From contig DFJS01000073.1 of the NCBI GenBank assembly GCA_002373165.1, positions 1-6,827 of the forward strand: DNA of 6,827 bases, in the 5' to 3' direction. This DNA comes from Ruminococcus sp. UBA3665. Its GTDB lineage: Bacteria > Bacillota > Clostridia > Oscillospirales > Ruminococcaceae. Position numbers and translations under genes: made by a program. The notes under the pieces are model-generated. The model saw nothing but the letters and a program-made list of their open reading frames with translations, did not search any database and was not told where the DNA came from. This document shows positions 4,398-6,827 of this stretch, piece after piece (position 1 is the first letter of the stretch; each line of letters begins with the position of its first letter).

Positions 4398-6827
4398 ATC
4401 TCGTCAGATTATCCCGTACAGCTGATGAATCTTGCATCGAAAAATAATTCCACAGTGCTGACCGAGAGCGGCACGGCAGACAATTCCGCAGTTGTGATGA
4501 AAGCACTGGGAAATGACCTGTCTCCCTCATGGCGGTTTGACAGAGTAGGTTCTGACTCGAAAGGCACGTATTTCAAGCTTTGCAATGCGCAGTCCGGCAG
4601 ACTGCTTACTCCGCTGAATTATAAAATTTCGGCAGGAAACAGCGTTGTTGTTTACGGCTATGAATCTGCACAGTCCCAGCACTGGTATGTCGTTCCTGTG
4701 AAGCAGGATCATCTTGGAAATAATTTATATTATAAAATAGTAAATTATTCTGATACAAATCTGGCACTGACACAGGGCACAAGCGGCATGACACTGGCGA
4801 CTTATACCGGCGCAGACAATCAGCTGTTTCTGCTTAACTGCGACGGTTTGCAGGGTTTTGCAGGCTACTGCTCCAACGATAATACAAATAATATCAAGGC
4901 CGGCAATATCGGCGGTCTGTTCGGCGAAACAGTAGAAGTTTCTACTTTTGCCAATCTTAAAAAATATGCCGAAGCTTCCGGCGCGTATACTATCGTTATT
5001 ACCGGAAAAATCGACGGCGGCAGCAATTACAAGCTCGACGGTCAGAATCATTATTATAATCCCGACGGCAGAATCTATGTAACTGATAATAAAACCATCA
5101 TCGGCAGTTATGGCAGTCATGTGCTGTATAACACTGCACTCTGCACCAAGCAGGGCAGCGGTCAGGGAAATAATGTTATTTTCCGCAATCTGGAAATTCA
5201 GCATGATAAAGATTCCAACGGCAATGATAATATTTCAGTTTATTTTGGCTCCGGCCAGAATCTCTGGGTAGACCATGTGACATTTGTCGGCCATGCAGAT
5301 TATAACAAGGCCGCTTCCGGCCAGCCGGACTATGACAAGTTCTTAGCCTGCTGCTATGATGCCGATTACTGCACAATTTCCGACTGTTCTTTTGGTCTGC
5401 ATGAATACGGCGTAATCCTGGGCTATCCGGATGATACTGCCGATGTCAAGTCAAAATATGACGGCTATCCGCGCATGACACTTGCAAGCAACAAATTCTA
5501 TCAGACTCTGACAAGAGGACCCGGACTCATGAGATGGGGCTATTATCATTCGTTCAATAACTATGTGGATACGTTCAGCATGGCATACACAGTTCACAGC
5601 GGCTGCGATATCTATGCAGAAAACTGCTATTATGCAAACGGCGGAAATGTAATCTGTGACTGGAATCAGATTACGTATCCCGGTGCTTATTATGAAACAG
5701 GTTCCAAATTCTCCAGCTGCAACAGAACCGTCCGCGGCGAAGGCACTGCTAATAATCCCAGCTATTCAGTAGAAAGTACCTGGAGACCCAAAAATAATTA
5801 CAGCTATACTACTCTGACGGCCGATCAGGCAAAAACTTACTGCTCCAATTACAGCGGAAGCCAGTCCTCCAACGGAAACTGGATGTATATCCGCTACGGC
5901 ACAAAGGGCGTTCCGAGTGCCGGCTATCATGAAGAACCCAATTCGACTCCGGCCATTGTTGCGGCAAGCTTTACAGAAGGCGCAGCATTCAGAATCAAGA
6001 ATGTCAATTCCGGACTGTATCTGGAAGTAGCAGGCGGTACAGCTGCCAATAACACCAATGTAGACCAGTGGGGTTCTGACGGCTCTGAAATTCATAATAT
6101 CTGGAAGCTCTTCAGCGCAGGCGACGGCTATTACTATATTGTATCCTGCGTCGGCGACGGCGGTACGTATGTACTGGATGTGGCAGGAAAGAAAAAAGAC
6201 AACGGCACAAATATTGATATTTATCAGTATAACGGCGGTACCAATCAGCAGTTTATGCTGACTGAAAATTCTGACGGTTCTTATAAACTCAGAACAAGAA
6301 TTTCCGGCGAGGCTTCTGCGGTAGAAATCATCAATGCAGACAAGTCTTCCGGCGCAAATGCCCAGCAATGGGAAGTCAACGGCGCAAACTGCCAGGACTG
6401 GATTCTGGAATCTGTAACCGATCCCGGTACTGCTATGGATACCAGCGTTGTCTATACATTTCAGAACGTCAACAGCGGTCTGGTGATGGATATTGTCAAC
6501 GGCGCAATGACAGATAATTCCAACGTACAGCAGTGGGCTTCCAACGGCTTTGACTGCCAGAAATGGACTCTGAAAGCATTCGGTTCCGGAAATTATTACT
6601 ATATCCGTTCCGTACAGGATGCCAACTATGTTCTGAAAGCAGAAGGCAGTGCAAACGGCAGTAATATTGATATTGTAACCTATTCCAACAAGGACAGCGC
6701 AATGTTATTCCGCTTCTCCAAGAATCTGGACGGCAGTTACAGCATTATTACTCACGCTTCCAAAGATGCCGGTCTCGTAGAAGTTGCAAGCGCAAGCAAG
6801 GACAACGGCGCAAATGTTCAGCAGTGG
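4284..6827 (+). CDS. Secreted PL1-type pectate-lyase-like protein with ricin-type domains (3' end outside window)
   Basis: The frame is open for 848 codons to the window edge. It encodes a signal peptide (1-38, possible cleavage after ARA), a ricin-like beta-trefoil region (about 43-188), a PL1 right-handed beta-helix (about 190-555) and two ricin-type/CBM13-like trefoils (about 566-711 and 722 onward). PL1 landmarks are VIFRNLEIQ (298-306), LWVDHVTF (327-334), NKFYQTLTRGPGLMRWG (403-419) and HSFNNY (422-427). Family members cleave polygalacturonate by beta-elimination using calcium and an arginine. By hand alignment to Bacillus pectate lyase, Asp315, Asp351, Arg411 and Arg417 match known functional residues, but one calcium ligand is Ala355 and the conserved lysine is Tyr375. 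Pectin lyase-like or altered specificity is therefore possible. The enzyme would act outside the cell on plant polysaccharide. A dockerin or anchor may follow beyond the window; none is seen. Confidence 0.9.
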   Translation, partial: MEKRHKLSLQIIGMMTALMMILSVLLVLPSETSMTARAISSDYPVQLMNLASKNNSTVLTESGTADNSAVVMKALGNDLSPSWRFDRVGSDSKGTYFKLCNAQSGRLLTPLNYKISAGNSVVVYGYESAQSQHWYVVPVKQDHLGNNLYYKIVNYSDTNLALTQGTSGMTLATYTGADNQLFLLNCDGLQGFAGYCSNDNTNNIKAGNIGGLFGETVEVSTFANLKKYAEASGAYTIVITGKIDGGSNYKLDGQNHYYNPDGRIYVTDNKTIIGSYGSHVLYNTALCTKQGSGQGNNVIFRNLEIQHDKDSNGNDNISVYFGSGQNLWVDHVTFVGHADYNKAASGQPDYDKFLACCYDADYCTISDCSFGLHEYGVILGYPDDTADVKSKYDGYPRMTLASNKFYQTLTRGPGLMRWGYYHSFNNYVDTFSMAYTVHSGCDIYAENCYYANGGNVICDWNQITYPGAYYETGSKFSSCNRTVRGEGTANNPSYSVESTWRPKNNYSYTTLTADQAKTYCSNYSGSQSSNGNWMYIRYGTKGVPSAGYHEEPNSTPAIVAASFTEGAAFRIKNVNSGLYLEVAGGTAANNTNVDQWGSDGSEIHNIWKLFSAGDGYYYIVSCVGDGGTYVLDVAGKKKDNGTNIDIYQYNGGTNQQFMLTENSDGSYKLRTRISGEASAVEIINADKSSGANAQQWEVNGANCQDWILESVTDPGTAMDTSVVYTFQNVNSGLVMDIVNGAMTDNSNVQQWASNGFDCQKWTLKAFGSGNYYYIRSVQDANYVLKAEGSANGSNIDIVTYSNKDSAMLFRFSKNLDGSYSIITHASKDAGLVEVASASKDNGANVQQW
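4410..4847 (+). other. N-terminal ricin-like beta-trefoil region
   Basis: Residues about 43-188 look like a divergent ricin B/RICIN_2 trefoil. They open with VQLMNLASKNNSTVL and carry three W/F-ending repeat units: SWRFDRV (82-88), SQHWYVVPV (131-139) and NQLFLLNC (179-186). Each unit repeats the pattern of a ligand loop followed by a degenerate QxW-like element. Such domains bind carbohydrate in many secreted enzymes, but conservation is weak here, so binding is inferred. Confidence 0.6.
4851..5948 (+). other. PL1-type parallel beta-helix catalytic domain
   Basis: Residues about 190-555 open with GFAGYC and the ETVEVSTFANLKKYAE segment that matches the PL1 N-terminal helix region, followed by VITGKID. 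Core helix turns follow, with LWVDH (327-331), ADYCTISDCSF (360-370), RMTLASNKFY (397-406) and TRGPGLMRWG (410-419). RGPGLMR has one residue more between its arginines than the usual RxPxxR. Cysteines 356, 357, 363 and 368 cluster in one or two helix turns. Confidence 0.85.
5979..6827 (+). repeat. Two tandem ricin-type (CBM13-like) domains in the lyase-like protein
   Basis: Residues about 566-711 and 722-848 are two copies of one beta-trefoil module of about 145 residues. Both open with the element NVNSGL (573-578 and 728-733), pass through a NVxQW element (592-596 and 747-751), then YYYI (617-620 and 771-774), NIDI (643-646 and 794-797), DGSY (664-667 and 816-819) and AxxQQW-type ends (GANAQQW at 690-696, GANVQQW at 842-848). 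QxW-type elements are the ricin B signature. The second copy is cut by the window edge. The role is probably binding of plant polysaccharide. Confidence 0.85.

Noticed and set aside
4747..4758. ATTCTGATACAA, identical to 4159-4170 in the candidate operator region
   Set aside because: One 12-base repeat is expected by chance in a window this long. The second copy encodes part of YSDTNL and lacks the palindrome's other arm.
5766..6368. Minus-strand open frame of about 200 codons inside the lyase-like gene
   Set aside because: It lies opposite well-conserved ricin-type repeats. Its composition is the mirror of the Gly/Asn-rich coding strand and it has no initiation signals.

Overview
The window looks like chromosomal DNA from a low-to-mid G+C Firmicute, most likely a plant-fibre-degrading clostridium of the Ruminococcus/Oscillospiraceae kind. 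The basis is a Gram-positive-style rpmA-obgE order, an Obg with the C-terminal OCT domain, a Mini-RNase III, a small AbrB/SpoVT-type regulator with a CxxC zinc motif, strong AGGAGG ribosome binding sites, and a large secreted modular pectate-lyase-like protein. The genus is an inference; the phylum-level call is firmer.

Bases 1-3130 form a plus-strand housekeeping block: the 3' part of rpmA (ribosomal protein L27), an intrinsic terminator, obgE (ribosome-assembly GTPase), mrnC (Mini-ribonuclease III, 23S rRNA maturation), a yebC-family translation factor/regulator gene, and a small AbrB-like zinc-motif protein gene. The genes are tightly packed, and the last codons of mrnC form the yebC ribosome binding site. 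The block is thematically coherent (ribosome protein, ribosome assembly, rRNA processing, translation) and ends at a strong hairpin that also serves the convergent gene.

Bases 3129-4040 hold a single minus-strand gene for an unrecognised membrane protein of about 284 residues. It is driven by a textbook promoter (TTGACA, 17-base spacer, TATAAT, extended -10) with a very short leader.

Bases 4041-4283 are a divergent intergenic region. It carries an extended -10 promoter for the next gene, a 16-base palindrome at the predicted transcription start, and a leader of about 130 bases.

Bases 4284-6827 are the 5' 848 codons of a gene that is still open at the window end. It encodes a signal peptide, an N-terminal ricin-like beta-trefoil region, a PL1-type parallel beta-helix domain, and two tandem C-terminal ricin-type (CBM13-like) domains. 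The beta-helix keeps the PL1 landmarks and the candidate catalytic arginine. By my hand alignment it has lost one canonical calcium-ligand aspartate and the substrate-binding lysine. That is the most interesting protein-level observation here. I see no CRISPR array, tRNA, rRNA, insertion sequence or phage gene, and nothing that clearly amounts to an undescribed multi-gene system.
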